DNA from: Eucommia ulmoides
Taxonomy: Eukaryota > Streptophyta > Magnoliopsida > Garryales > Eucommiaceae
DNA: 64,000 nt
Assembly: GCA_016647705.1 (NCBI GenBank)
Contig: CM028327.1
Coordinates: 42,286,017-42,350,016 of the forward strand
Direction: 5' to 3'
Positions 12,401 to 24,298 of the stretch are shown here, piece after piece (position 1 is the first letter of the stretch; the number at the start of each line of letters is the position of its first letter). A program made the position numbers and the translations under genes. The notes under the pieces were generated by a model. It was not told where the DNA came from and did not search any database. It was given only the letters and a program-made list of their open reading frames with translations.

Positions 12401-13609
12401 CATTCACTTTACACTCGAGAGAGGTAGTGAGTGAGTTTTCAATACCTAAATTGTCAGATAAATTTGAATGCCGTTAATGTAAACTAGATTGAATCAAACA
12501 CGATTAAGTGAACAAAATTAATCTCTAGACAATATTCCCTTAAACGTCATAGTAGTATTATAGTTTAGTAATTAATTTAGTTTAGTAGATTATAATGATT
12601 ATAAAAACTAAATTTGAGTCGCCTAGATAAAATCCGGTTATGACAATCGCGGTACTTAACGATAATATAATCCAATCCCTGTAGATACGACAACCCCTAC
12701 TCTTCCCATTATACTAAAATTTGACCCGTACACTTGCGGTGAAAGTAGCAACGTAATATTCCGCTACCATTGGCCCCAAAGTTTCATCCAGTTCAAATGT
12801 ATGTTTTATTTTTTAGGCCAAATATGCCTCTGACCTTCTGTCTAAGGCTAGCATCACTGACTCTAACACTGTCACTACTCCTATGGAGCCGAATATTAGA
12901 CTTACTTCTAGATGGTTCACTTCTTAAGGATGTCACTCTATAGCGCCAATTGATTGAAAGTTTGGTATACCTTATTGTCACTCGCCCAAACATCGCCTAT
13001 GTCATCCATCAAGTCTGTCAGTTTTTGTCCGCTCTTCAAACCACTAATTACTTGGACGTTTTTCGTATCTTTTGGTATGTCAAGGGTACCTTATTTCACG
13101 AACTTCATTTCTTAGCCTAATCTGCTCCAATCTTACAGACTTATTTTGATGTCGATTGAGCTAAAGATCCCATCGACAGACGATCGACCACTGGTTATTG
13201 TTTCTTCTCGGACAACTCTCTTATTTTTTGTCTCAATAACAAACAAATTGTGGTTGCTTGCTCCAGCACTGAAACTGAATACCGTGTCATCGCTGATGCA
13301 ACACAAAAGCTACTTTGGCTTTGTTGGCTCCTCGTTGATATGTGAGTCTCCTCTCCTACTACCATTATTCTACATTTGTGACAATAAGAGTATTATTCAG
13401 ATCGCCCACAATGATATCTTTCACAAGCATACAAAACACATTGAGACTGATTGTCACTTCATCCGCCATCATATTCTCCAAAACACTGTTCATCTACAAT
13501 CTGTCAGTTCAGCCGATCAGACAACAGATATTTTTACCAAGACTCATCCAACTGGATGCTTTTACACTACGGTTTCCAAACTCAAGTTCACATCTTATTT
13601 ACCTCCTTG
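9441..13609 (+). pseudogene. Decayed copia pol polyprotein
   Basis: This is a reverse-transcribing polyprotein relic read in shifting frames. 9441-9702 is the GAG-pre-integrase/zinc-knuckle neighbour region (WLFDFTYGNHMTSD...LNLLSVG). 10021-10760 is integrase (FDLIHYDIWGPSSHA, FVDNYSRYIWLFLM). 11210-11860 is reverse transcriptase (KAMDEKLQALAKTHT, DLVDLPMGKTSIGCK, YEETFAPVAKLTSV, FLSRQYEIKDL). 12795-13140 is the reverse transcriptase tail (AKYASDLLSKASITDS, TRPNIAYVIHQVCQFL). 13140-13609 is RNase H (DPIDRRSTTGYCFF, HTKHIETDCHFIRHHILQ, DQTTDIFTKTHPTG). Many in-frame stops and frameshifts, plus a ~0.9-kb insertion at 11858, make it nonfunctional. Confidence 0.9.
11858..12769 (+). mobile_element. 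LTR-derived unit inserted in copia reverse transcriptase
   Basis: This unit is homologous along most of its length to the right two thirds of the solo LTR at 59929-61329. Shared blocks include GAATACGGGGTTTGACACTC, CACTTTACACTCGAGAGAGG (CGTTTTACACTCGGGAGAGG in the other copy), ATCCCTGTAGATACGAC and GAAAGTAGCAACG, and both end GCTACCA. It splits the copia reading frame between FLG (ending ~11857) and VSSSSN (starting ~12783). The flanks TTGGG (11853-11857) and TTGGC (12770-12774) look like a near-perfect 5-base duplication, but the expected TG at the left end is missing. It may therefore be 5'-truncated or a variant LTR. Confidence 0.7.
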
Positions 13610-13623
13610 AGTTTGAGGATAGA

Positions 13624-13785
13624 TGTTAATATATGGGCTTGGCCCATTAGGTTAAAAATCTAATCCTAGAGTTTCTTTAATCTCTTATAAATATCTCCAT
13701 TGTAAAGTTTAGTATTGTACTTTTCCTGAATATCAATATATCACTCCATATTCTCTCAACATTCCATATTTCAATTATCTTAATA
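13624..13785 (+). repeat. 3' LTR of the copia element
   Basis: This LTR starts TGTTAATATATGGGCTTGGC, directly after a weak polypurine-like tract (TTGAGTTTGAGGATAGA). It ends ATCTTAATA against the TTATA target duplication. Confidence 0.85.
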
Positions 13786-13790
13786 TTATA

Positions 13791-15670
13791 TATAATATTA
13801 ACATCGAAGTTAATATTATATATAACATTCTAATGCATCCTAATCCAGAATTCCCCCCAAAAAATTAATATCTCATTTTAAAGATCATGATTGGTGTAAA
13901 AAAAAACTTGAACAACAATCACAATTAGAAGAAATTATAGGTTATGTTTTCAGTTTCATTGGTAGTTTATTAATACATTTATTCTGTATTTTTAAGGTGA
14001 CAACGCGTATATGGAAAGTAACGATTAATTAATAGGGATAAATTAGATCACGAAATGACAATAGGTCTGATAAGAAACATCATTCGCAGTATCGTCAGCT
14101 GTCATCGATTTTGTCCATGAAGTTTTAACTCCACGACATCGCAATTTATTTTCAAATTTTAACTACCATTAAGAAGTAGGCCAAATTGACATCAAAGTCA
14201 AACCTCGACATATGATATTTTTAAAACTAAATGAACCAATTAAACATTCACTCCAAATTTTAAGGGTCAAAAGTACAATTTTCTCTATTTCGAGCGAAAA
14301 ACTTATTTTTTTTGGGAGAATTTTTTCTCGGTTAGCCGGTAGGATATATCTAGATCAGTTTTACGCGCACCTCAAACTAATCACCTTCCTTGGCAAAATT
14401 GATTTTTCATGTGCAAAATTTTTATTTGTTCTAATGTTTTGCGCTGTGCCTTATCCTAATTTTTTGAATTAAAATCTATATTTAATATTTAATTGTGTTA
14501 ATAACAATTTTAGAATGATGAATTATGGAGAAAAAAAATAGGTTGGTTTCAAATACAAAATTAAATATAAAAAAATGAAAAAAAAAACAAAAACAAAAAA
14601 CAAACAAATTGTCTTGGATCTTTGAAACACGTCAGTTACATTTTTTCTCTTTCTTTTTTTATTATTTAATTCAATTAACATATACATCGATCTAGTTGAT
14701 AACTTACGACATTTCTTTTCAATATCATTGTCAACATTAACTAAAATATTAATAAAAATAATAATTTGCACTATAAATAAAATAAAGACATTAAAAAAAA
14801 ACTATATAATAAGAACCACTACAAAAATACGACGACACCAAAATAATTATTCTCTTTATTCTTTTATAGTGCGTTCACGGCACACAATGTTTATGTATTT
14901 ATCATTTATTTTTCAAGAGTACAAAATATTATAAATAATTAAAGTGTAATTCGAATAAATTACAGGGGATTAAAATGCAATTTACCCCATTTTTAATGAT
15001 AACATAAATTAGAGAGGAAAATATGAAAATATGGAGCAAGATTTATTAGAATAATTATATTCTTAAATATAATATTTTATACTTTTCTTAATTAATGGGA
15101 CATTATTCGCTAAGTTTAGTATGGTTTTTTTTTTCTTTCCGAAGATAAGTTAAAGCAATAGAGAAGATAGAGCATTTGAAGAAAAAAATCAAAGCCTGAC
15201 GGTGGGTGGGGTAGGGCCAAACAAACTAAGCACGAGAAGCAGAGCTAAACAAGCAATACCGAGAAATAATTGAGTGAAAGGCGAAAGAGATTGGGTTTTC
15301 GATCTCCTACTGTATGAAATCCCAGAAAGAAATATAAATATGAGCTCTAACAAAACAAGTTATAATGCTAAAATATTAGAATCGCCAAAAAAGATTTGAC
15401 AAATATCAAAAAGAAGAAATGTTCGATTAATTCTATACTTTTCTTAATTAATTTAATATATTATAATTTTTTCAGTACAATATATTATAAATATTTAATG
15501 GCAATCATGTAAATAAATACATCTCAACACACCAAATGTAATAGCCCATGGATTATGGTGGGCCAAACCGATAATTTGACCCCACACCAATAATTGTTGG
15601 CCCAATTAAAACCCCATTACATGGATTGGTAGGTAATGGGCTTTAGATGTTTTATTCAGCATTGAAAAGC
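13791..15670. other. Intergenic AT-rich DNA
   Basis: No gene or recognisable transposon was found. A region near 15541-15660 is rich in GGCCCA/GGCCCAATT words, often seen in plant MITE ends or proximal promoters. No coding sequence follows it. Confidence 0.45.
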
Positions 15671-15674
15671 CCAA

Positions 15675-15678
<4 letters not shown>

Positions 15679-15708
<30 letters not shown>
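15679..15708. repeat. (AT)n microsatellite
   Basis: A run of alternating A and T of about 28 bases. Confidence 0.95.
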
Positions 15709-15711
<3 letters not shown>

Positions 15712-15784
15712 TCATGCAAATGGATTTTAGAATTTAAGTATTTAGTAGGCTCTATATAATTATTCTCAAACAAAAATAATAATA

Positions 15785-16260
15785 TGACAGTCAAGCAGTA
15801 TCTCTGGATTATATTACGTATAATTAATCTGTTTTGACATGATATATTTAGTTGGCTATAATTAAGAAATTACAATGCTGATTTATAATCTTTGTATATA
15901 AGAAAACATGTTACAAGTACACACTGGATAACTTTAAAAATAACACAAAACAAAAATAAGTATGATGGTCGGGCATTGTCTTTGGATTAGATTTTGTGCA
16001 CTTGATGTATAATCTCTTTGTACATAAGAAAACGTGTCGTTAGTAAACACTTGACAAATTTGACAATAACACAGAAAAATCAGTTTGATGGTCAGGCAGT
16101 GTCTCTGGATCATATTGCACGCATTTATTGTATTTTTTAGCAATATATTTGTTTAGCTGACTACAAAAATTAAATAGTAAATAATGTTGAATTATAATCT
16201 CTAGGTGTATAAAAAAACGTGTTACCTCCAAACACTAGACAATTTTTAAAATAACATTGA
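15785..16260. repeat. Three diverged tandem copies, ~120-170 bp each
   Basis: Each copy carries the pair TGAYRGTCRRGCAGTRTCTYTGGAT and, further on, AATCTYTNNGTRTATAAGAAAACRTGT followed by AACACTNGACAANTTT. The first landmark starts near 15786, 15964 and 16087. All copies are noncoding and AT-rich. The origin is unknown. Confidence 0.75.
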
Positions 16261-16751
16261 AAAAACATGAAATGAAAGTTTCATAATTTAATTGGTTCAT
16301 TAATTTTTCATAAATTTCGATCTTTTAACAGTTAACCGTATACGATATTACTGATCTCAATATCTTTATGTATATTGTTACTTATGCCACTGAAATAAAA
16401 GAATATTAATGTATAATTAGAAACCAATATGAAATAAAGAATCATTTTCTGATATCGAAATTTGACAGAAATAAAATCCGAACTATTAAACCAAAAAAAA
16501 AAATGGTCAAACCCATTTTGAGTTGAATTCTACTATTGTTGGACAAGTACTAGTTGGTCTCCTAGGTGGTTGCAAAATAGACTTTTGTAAGAAAAATGTA
16601 TGAATTTTTTCATCTCATTTTTGGTAACATTCAACTAAGACTATATTGACTTTCTCTATATAATTAATAATTAATGTTTGAGGTTTAATTGTTGTTTTCA
16701 GTGTGCTACTACTAACTGCAAAAACTTGGACTTAAGAGGAATACAATTTTG

Positions 16752-17126
16752 TGTATTGACATTTTGTACAACTGAAATTTCACCAAAATCTCACTTCGGT
16801 CCTCATGGGTTGAATTTGAACATACGACACGTTAAAGTTTCTTAATCATACCACTGCAGTCAAACTCAAAGTCATTATTCCCGTTACAATTTTGGACGGA
16901 AAACAGTCATTTGTCACGTATTTGACTGTTTTTAAGAAATTGAAAGTACCCACAAAAATCCTCATAAAAAATAGTTTGATGCACGACAATGATCTGTTTG
17001 TCGTCCGAAATTGTAATTGAGTTATTGATTTGGACTGACATGAGATGATTTGGTTCGTTCAAATTTCAATTATGAGAACCAAAGTGAGATTTTGATTACT
17101 TCAAGAATGCAAAGTGTCAATACCCC
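16752..17126. mobile_element. MITE, CACTTTGTACCCCT family (copy 1)
   Basis: Long imperfect terminal inverted repeats flank a noncoding centre: ATTGACATTTTGTACAACTG at the left, inverted GCAAAGTGTCAATACCCC at the right, each followed by AAAATCTCACTT-GGT. The inner pair GACGGAAAACAGTCATTTG and CTGTTTGTCGTCCGAAATTG is also inverted. About 375 bp, with no transposase. Confidence 0.75.
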
Positions 17127-17134
17127 AAACATTT

Positions 17135-19660
17135 TTAGACCAAATTTTTTTCAAAGAAACTTAAGAAAATCAAAAGGCTGCTCAACTTAATGGAAGTGGA
17201 ACTATATAATATATGGTTAAGTCCACCCTTTGAATGTCAATATATACACACAACTATGTATATATTTAAATATTTATGAAAATAAGTGATTTACCTTCCC
17301 AAGTTGATCAAAATTAAACCCTTAATCCCATAAATATATTTTTATTTTGGTTGACCAATTGGTAAACTCCACTTAACCATTAGGTTTGACCGATTTTTCA
17401 TATTTTAAATTTGTTTGACTTGATAATTTGTAAAAAATAATCCTAATAACAGAGATTAACAATCAAATAATCAGATAAAAAGAATTTCGATAAATCACAA
17501 TTTACAACATCAGAAATTGTACAGTCGAAAAAATTTAAAAATATAACAAAATACCCTGAATTAGAGTTTAAAACATGCATTTTGAAGAAACACACAATTA
17601 AATTATTTTTTTAAAAAAAATATTATATCCCATTTTTTAAATTATATAAAAAGAAGCTTCTAAAAAATATGATAATATATGGTTTAATTAAATTAATTAA
17701 TTTATTTATTTTTGAATAGCCCATTAGTGAAGAAGCCATGTTTGAATTACACAACTAATAAAAAAATTAACTAACGGAATTAGGGGATAATTCATGCATC
17801 ATCCTTCAACACTAATCTTAATTTATTGACTCCTAAAGTTAATTTTGGTGACCTTAACAAGTAAATTAATCATCAAATTTGATTTTAATCTTAATTAATT
17901 AATTAATTAATTAATTAGAAGCTTCTTTTGTTGACAAGTAAACACACGTGGTCAACATTAACCATGGTTTTTTTTGACTTCATAGACTCATGTCTAAAAC
18001 ACACTTAAGATAATCATATTTTAATTAATCTTTTTAGGGTTAAAAAAATGGTTTATTGATTAATCATATTTTATAGATATATTTATGATGGTAAGAGCAC
18101 TACGGGTTGAATCTCTTTGATTTTGTTTTTCTAAAATCAATGTTTTGTGTATATATATATATATTTTGTTTTGTTGTGAATATTGGTGTTTGATTATTGG
18201 AAAATAAATGTAATTTTTTTTTTTCATTTTGAGAGTATAATTAATTAATTAATCCAAGATCGATTTGTTTTTGATTAGTGATTTTGCTGCATTTTTGTTT
18301 CTTGTCTATATTTTGAAAACCTCTCCCACGGGCTGAGGACCCGTTAGGGGGATCACCAGCTTGCGCGCTCATATGAGAAAAGAAAGCGTAGGGTCTAGAA
18401 TGGAAAAGAAGAAAAAATAAACCCTAAACAGATAACCATGCAAATATTACATGTATTATTTTGATTTTAATTTTTTTGTTATGTTTTATTTATGTTTTTG
18501 ACGTATTTGTTGGTGATAATTACTAAAATTTTAAAATGAATACTTAAATAATCATAGACTAAAAGTAATAATAATTAAACAATATTAATAGGAATATTAA
18601 CTAATCATGTATTGACAACAAAATCAGAATATGAAATTTATGTGAAAGATTTTAAAAGTGTATATATAACCAGAAATGTAATGTTTTCACATTTATGTAA
18701 CGAAAACAGAGGCAACAACAGAAAAGGAAAATAAATGTTTACGCGACAGAAACATAAAATGAAGCAAAGAAGAAACGTGAACGTTTACGTAACAGTATAT
18801 TAAATTTTAAATAAAGACTTATTCGGATATTCAAACAATAAATAAAGTTGAAATAGATCAAAGCTATAGTTTGACTCTAAACTCTTAAAGTATATTCGTG
18901 CCCCGTCACTAGTGCTAATGGTTGAATAGATATCTGTCTTTCAGAATACAACGATCTTATACTTGAACTCTCACAAAATTCAAGTATATTCTTAAGTTTT
19001 TGTTTTTTAATTTAATTTCCTTCTAATGTCATAACTATAAATGTGTGTGTATATATTGTTTTTAATTTGTTTAAAATAAATTAAAAAAAGGTGGGCTAAC
19101 AAACATGTTGTACATTGTTAATGAGTATTACATTGTTAAAAGAGGGCATGCATTTTAATATTGTTGGTGCTTTATCAAACATAATGTCTTCAATTGGGAG
19201 AAGATAAAACAAAAATAAAGTGGATGTTAAATATAAGTACATAAATAAATGCACACCTTATTGTGGGGATGAGTTGTTGAGTTCATACTACACAAACCTT
19301 TTTTTTAATATTATTATTATTTAATTCTTTTGTGTGTTATTTCAATTGAAATAATGTAATTCCCTTGTTATAATAAATTTAAAATCTAAATGAAAATAAA
19401 TGTTATTGACACTGTCCAATCAAACACATATCTCGACTAATCACATTTTTAGACGATTTCAAGAAAGTATCTTTTTATATCGATCTGGTACACTTATTAT
19501 TTTGTTTTTGGAGTGATCTTAGAATAATTAAACTCTGATTAACAAGAAAATAGATTATCTCTATTTACCGACCCTACTAACCCTCTTGGATTACAGTTAG
19601 AGTGAAAGTAAACATTTTAAAAGTGGTAATAGAGTATTAGTCATCATTTGTCTTCATAAT
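17135..19660. other. Intergenic AT-rich DNA with simple repeats
   Basis: No gene was found. It contains an (TTAA)n run near 17894-17918, a short (TA)n near 18151-18164, and a small GC-richer patch at 18326-18410 of unknown nature. Confidence 0.5.
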
Positions 19661-19665
19661 AATGA

Positions 19666-20170
19666 GTGTTTACACTTTGCACCCCTATAGTTTGATTATT
19701 ATTTCACTTTGGTCTCTATGGCTTCAATTTGAATACATTACACCCTTAAGTTCCATAATCATCCCATTTCAGTCCAAATTAATAATTCCATTACAATTTT
19801 TAATGACAAATAGTCAATTGTTGTGCACCCAATTATTCTTAAAGGAATTTTAGGGAAATTTCCAAATTCTTCCTTTTTCCCTAATAAATTTTCTAATATA
19901 TATATATTATGCTATGTGTATATTTCAGATTATTTGGGGGGGAAGGAGAATGAGAGGGAAGGAAGAGGTTGAAATTATCCGCAAAGCCTCTTAAAAACAG
20001 TTAGGTGATAGCAGATGGTTGTTTTTCGTCCAAAACTTGTAATGTGAATAATAACTTGGACTGTAGTGGGATGAATAAGAAACTCTAAGGTGTTATATGT
20101 TCAAATTGAAACTACCATGACCAAAGTGAGATTTTGGTACAAGTTAAGGGGTACAAAGTGTCAAAACCCC
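19666..20170. mobile_element. MITE, CACTTTGTACCCCT family (copy 2)
   Basis: The left end TTTACACTTTGCACCCCTAT is paired with the right end GGGGTACAAAGTGTCAAAACCCC. The inner conserved blocks are CACTTTGGTCTCTATGGCTTCAATTTGAA and its inverted partner. About 505 bp, noncoding. Confidence 0.8.
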
Positions 20171-20734
20171 TAACAATAACAGGGCATAATAATGGAATTC
20201 TTTTGCTTCCCATTATATGCCCTACTTACTTTAGAAACCACTCAATCAATTGGAAACCACAATGATCCAAACTATTTACATTTTGAACCCAATATTACCC
20301 AATTATTCCCACTTAGCTTTCTAAATTCTATTTATAAAAAATAGCTTGTCGAATTGCGAATTTCTTTCAAAAAAAAAAGTAATTTTAATTTAATTTCCAT
20401 ATCAACTTGGATAAGCTTAAGCCCATCCACTCCCTAGCAATCCAACTTTGAAATTAATGGGAGTCAATAAAAATAAAGACATAATTAAGGGGTGGAAAGT
20501 GTAATTTTCTTACAAGATTAGTAAAAGAAACAAACATTGTATTACATCAAGGCGCAATGAGCGTGCGGTCGGCAGTAGTGTCCGAATTCTACTAAAATTA
20601 CTTTCTGTAAAAAGCTATCATTAAATAATAACACTTGTAGTTTATCTTATCCATTAGAATTTAATTTTAATTAATTAACATATATCAAATTTATTTAGTG
20701 CATAAAATTTAGGATGAGTTAACTTAAGTTAAAG

Positions 20735-20912
20735 TGTGGTTCAAGTGGCAAGTCACATTTAAGTTAAAGTAGTTGATGGACTTTTGTAAGGTTAGGGTTC
20801 GAACATGTGGAAAAAACACTTGTTGGGAAGGATAACCACGAAATCCTGAATGAGATTAGTCTCACACCCTGTATAGTTGTGGGGACACTCGTGGGTATAC
20901 ATAAAAAAGAAA
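20735..20912 (+). mobile_element. tRNA-derived SINE (copy 1)
   Basis: A box A-like segment (GTGGTTCAAGTGGCAAG) and a box B-like segment (AGGGTTCGAAC) sit ~60 bp apart, as in tRNA-derived RNA polymerase III promoters. The body contains GAGATTAGTCTCACACCCTG and GGGGACACTCGTGGGTATA and ends in an A-rich tail. The copy at 24299-24472 has the same order, which supports a dispersed family. The target duplication is not clear here. Confidence 0.75.
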
Positions 20913-20919
20913 AAAAAAG

Positions 20920-22850
20920 GCTAACTATACATCCATTTATTATTGATTTTAATAATAATTAATTTGTATTTATATTGGATTATTGTAAGATGAATATTAA
21001 TTCATTCATTATATTTTAACTGTGTTCTCGTCCGCGGTCATTACTTTCAATTTGGGTTTGCATTCTTAGCTGCCGTTAGCGGTTGGATTATTTTTAGTTA
21101 CATTCATTTATTTTTAATTTATTTCTTGGTTAAATTCTTGTAATTCTTTTAATTACATTCATATTTTTTTAGTTGTATTCATCAATTTTATAAGTTTTTA
21201 GTTTTATTAAAATTAATTATAGTTATAAATATAACAGAAGCAGTTGAACGTAACGAAAATTATATTTAGTTACATTCATTCATTAAAAAATAAATAAAAA
21301 ATCGAATGTAACAAAAAATTACATTAACTCAAAAAATATTATATATGTTATTTAAAAATACATGAATATAACTAAAAAAAATATAAATAATATAACTAAA
21401 AATATATATTTTTTAAATTGACAAATAACTAAAAATATCCGGCGGCCAGAGTCCTATGACCATTGGGGTGACGGCCGACGATACAAACCACACATTATAA
21501 TTTACATGAAGTATAATAAATCAAGTCGAGCTACAATTTTCATTTTGTTTCGAAATTTTTTACTAAGGGACAATTTTTTTATTTTAAGATTTTAAGACTA
21601 AAAATTAAGTTTCAAAATTGATAAAATTTACACAAATTATAAAAATAAAAACAATAAATAAAATTATCCTAAAAATTAATTAATATTAAAATAAATTTAT
21701 CTTTTTTTGGAAGTTGGAGAAAATTAATATGACAACTCCAAAAGAGACGTCCTTTTTATGGGCGTGGACTAAAATAAAAGGGGTGAAGTGAATGTAGACA
21801 ATCTGCCACCTCATTTGTTTTTTAAATTTTCATTTAATTTTATAAATAAATTAAATTTATCAAAAAATAATGTTCTGTCAATCACAATCTAAATCAGTTG
21901 CTTTTGATTTTACTGTTCTTAAAAATAATTCATCTTAAATTCACATCATCTTTTTATGCGTCACCTTTTTGTCATCTTGCAAGTATTTTTGCAGTTTAAT
22001 TAATAATACCCGGACATTGTGCAAGTTTATAAAAAAATTATAATATTAAAATATTAAATATATCGATATTATTTAATTATTTTGATAGTAATATCCATAA
22101 ATTAAAATTAATTTTATCAATTTTACAACTCAACAAATTTTAATTTTATACATAAAAAAATAAAAATGAGAACCCATAAAAAGCGTAAAAAATATAATTT
22201 TTAACATTATTAAAATCTTCTATATCATTTTATTTTTAAGTATTAAATATAGATTTTTTTTTAACTCAAGAATAAATATAGAAACATTAATAAAAAATAG
22301 CTTTTATTCTGATAAAAAATTATAATTAATAATAATTAATTAGGATTACAATTTGGGATTTTTTGTCACCACCCAAAATTTGGAATTTACTATTTATCCA
22401 ACCCATTTAGTACTGTAATTTTTTTTAGAAGCCTAGAGTTCCTGCATCGCATAAAAATTATTGTAATTTTTTATATGGAAAAGTTACAGTGGCTTATATT
22501 TTTGCTACAATAATTTAAAAAAAATTATTATATGAAGAAATTTTTTAATTTCGTGAACTGTTTATCAAAAAAATAATTTTTTACACTGTGTGGACAAAAC
22601 TTCTTGTAAAAAATCTACGTACAGAACCTTTGAATTTCGTGTACTATTCATAAATTTATTTGATTGTTACCGACATTGAGATAAGGTTTGAATATTATAA
22701 ATATGTAGAATTACACACACACACATATATATATGTTTGCACGTGAAATATGTTTGTTCAATTCTTAATATTTATGGGATTAAAACTTGCCTCTATTTTT
22801 TAAGTTGAATCATCTTTCTTGAAGATCAATATCCCCTTCTTTTTCTTTTT

Positions 22851-22888
<38 letters not shown>

Positions 22889-23060
22889 ATCATTATTGTT
22901 ATTTTACTAAATTCTCTGAAATTATGAAATTTGGATCTTATAATTAAGATTTTTAATAGAAAAAATTAAATGAGATTCAATTTGCACGTATAAATTAATG
23001 TACGTATTGATTTATAATTCGTGTATTTAAATGCAAGGCACATCATATATATATATATAA
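20920..23060. other. Intergenic AT-rich DNA
   Basis: No gene was found. It contains one copy of the dispersed TATAWAAAAATTACAGTGACTTT repeat (about 22440-22650), a (TA)n run at 22855-22884 and a short (TA)n near 23047-23059. A pair of GC-richer patches near 21027 and 21440 (CGCGGTCATTAC and GGCGGCCAGAGTC...GACGGCCGACG) brackets TTACATTCAT-rich DNA. This may be a further degenerate element. Confidence 0.45.
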
Positions 23061-23154
23061 GCGTGTATGCATGATGATAAATAGCGAATCATATTTGTTT
23101 TAGGACACGTGTAAAGTGGATCATTGGTCCCCCCTCCTTGTTTGTCCTTACAAC

Positions 23155-23306
23155 ATTTAGAGAGAGAAGAGAGGGTAATCCCAGAGAGCGAAGGGTAATC
23201 CGAGAGAGAGAGAAAAGAGAAGGGTAGAGAGAGAGAGAGAGAGAAGAGAAGAGAAGAGAAGAGAAGAGCAACCCGAGAAAGAGACAGAGGAGAGAGAGAG
23301 AGAGCT

Positions 23307-23343
<37 letters not shown>

Positions 23344-23385
23344 AGAAGAGAGAGACAGAGGAGAGAGAGAGAGGGGTAATCGAAA
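23155..23385. repeat. GA-rich microsatellite cluster
   Basis: Compound (GA)n and (GAGAA)n tracts with short interruptions such as GCTAGAAGAGAGAG. The open frames across it are composition artefacts. Confidence 0.9.
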
Positions 23386-23464
23386 TTGCCTATAAACTAT
23401 GATTCATGAATGTTTGTGTTCTTAGAAGGAAGAAAACGTAATTACAGAATGGAATATTAACTAA

Positions 23465-23634
23465 GGTGGCGTTTGGTAACCGTTTCTGTTTCAATTCCAG
23501 CAGTGGAATGGGAATGGGATAGGATGGGATGGGAATTTTGTTTTCTTTTTGGGAGTAGAATTGCGTTTGGTAACGATAATTTTTTTTTTTGTTTTGGGAA
23601 GGGAATTGTGTTTGGTAACGATTTTATCCTAAAA

Positions 23635-23681
<47 letters not shown>

Positions 23682-24200
23682 CTCTTTTCAGTTTTGGCCG
23701 GCCGGCGGTGGCGGTACTCCGGCGGCGCCGTCGCAGGCCGGCGGCGGTCTCCGGCGGCCCCCGTCGCCGGCCGGCCGGCAACTGCCGGCGACGGTTCTCC
23801 GGCGTCGGAGACGGCGGTGCCCCCGGCGACTGCCGGAAGTGGCCGGAAAAATTCCGGCCGGACGGTGACCGGCGACGGTCGCCTGACGGTGACCGCCGCC
23901 GGCGGTGGACGGTGACCGGCGACGGTCGCCGGAGATGACCGGCGGCGGCGGCGGCCGGTGGCCGGCGGCGGCGGACGGTGGTCGGCCGGTAGGTGAATAG
24001 TGATCATGGGTTTTGGGAATGGAATGGGAATAATGAGAAACAACTTTTTTTTGTTTCTCATTTCTTAAGAAAAAAGTGGGCACAATTCTCAAATGGGAAT
24101 GAAATGGAAACGGAAACAAAAATTACCAAACGCTATTCCCAAACAGAATTCCCAAAAATCTGGGAATGGAATGGGATGGAAATGGTTACCAAACGGGGCC
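23465..24200. mobile_element. PIF/Harbinger-type (Tourist-like) element with GC-rich core
   Basis: The termini GGTGGCGTTTGGTAACC and GGTTACCAAACGGGGCC are inverted repeats flanked by TAA on both sides (23462-23464 and 24201-24203), the usual PIF/Harbinger target duplication. The interior holds a 45-base T run (23637-23681), then about 300 bp of almost pure CGGCGG/CCGGCGAC-type sequence (23696-23990). A GGAATGGAATGGGAAT-type stretch follows. Several frames are open through the GC-rich block on both strands, but the encoded low-complexity Arg/Gly/Ala/Pro sequences look like a compositional by-product, not a gene. Confidence 0.75.
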
Positions 24201-24298
24201 TAAGACTACCACGTATCCAAATATTTTTGTCTTTCCTTCCTAAATCAAAACTTTGATTCATACACAATTTGCACGAATTGTATTTTATCAATACAGTG

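Larger units (their letters stand above)
6647..13785 (+). mobile_element. Degenerate Ty1/copia LTR retrotransposon with nested insertions
   Basis: The element is bounded by two ~161-bp LTRs (6647-6807 and 13624-13785) and by a perfect 5-base target duplication, TTATA, at 6642-6646 and 13786-13790. After the 5' LTR, TTGTATCAAGAGTCAATG resembles a primer-binding site for initiator Met tRNA. The internal pol order is pre-integrase, integrase, reverse transcriptase, RNase H, the Ty1/copia order. Every domain carries stops and frameshifts. The two LTRs differ at roughly two dozen positions by eye, which implies an old insertion. No gag domain is recognisable between the primer site and 9440; that region instead holds a TGCCACGTCA-rich leader and a 1.3-kb LTR-like insertion. 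A second LTR-like unit interrupts reverse transcriptase. Confidence 0.9.

Noticed and set aside
18326..18410. GC-richer patch (CCCACGGGCTGAGGACCC...) suspected to be an RNA gene or organelle insert.
   Set aside because: No tRNA or rRNA signature and no recognised organelle sequence. It is too short to judge.
23473..24119. Long overlapping open frames (up to 145 codons) on both strands.
   Set aside because: They are produced by a CGG-rich simple-sequence block and a poly-T run inside a MITE. The encoded Arg/Pro/Gly sequences carry no family motif.
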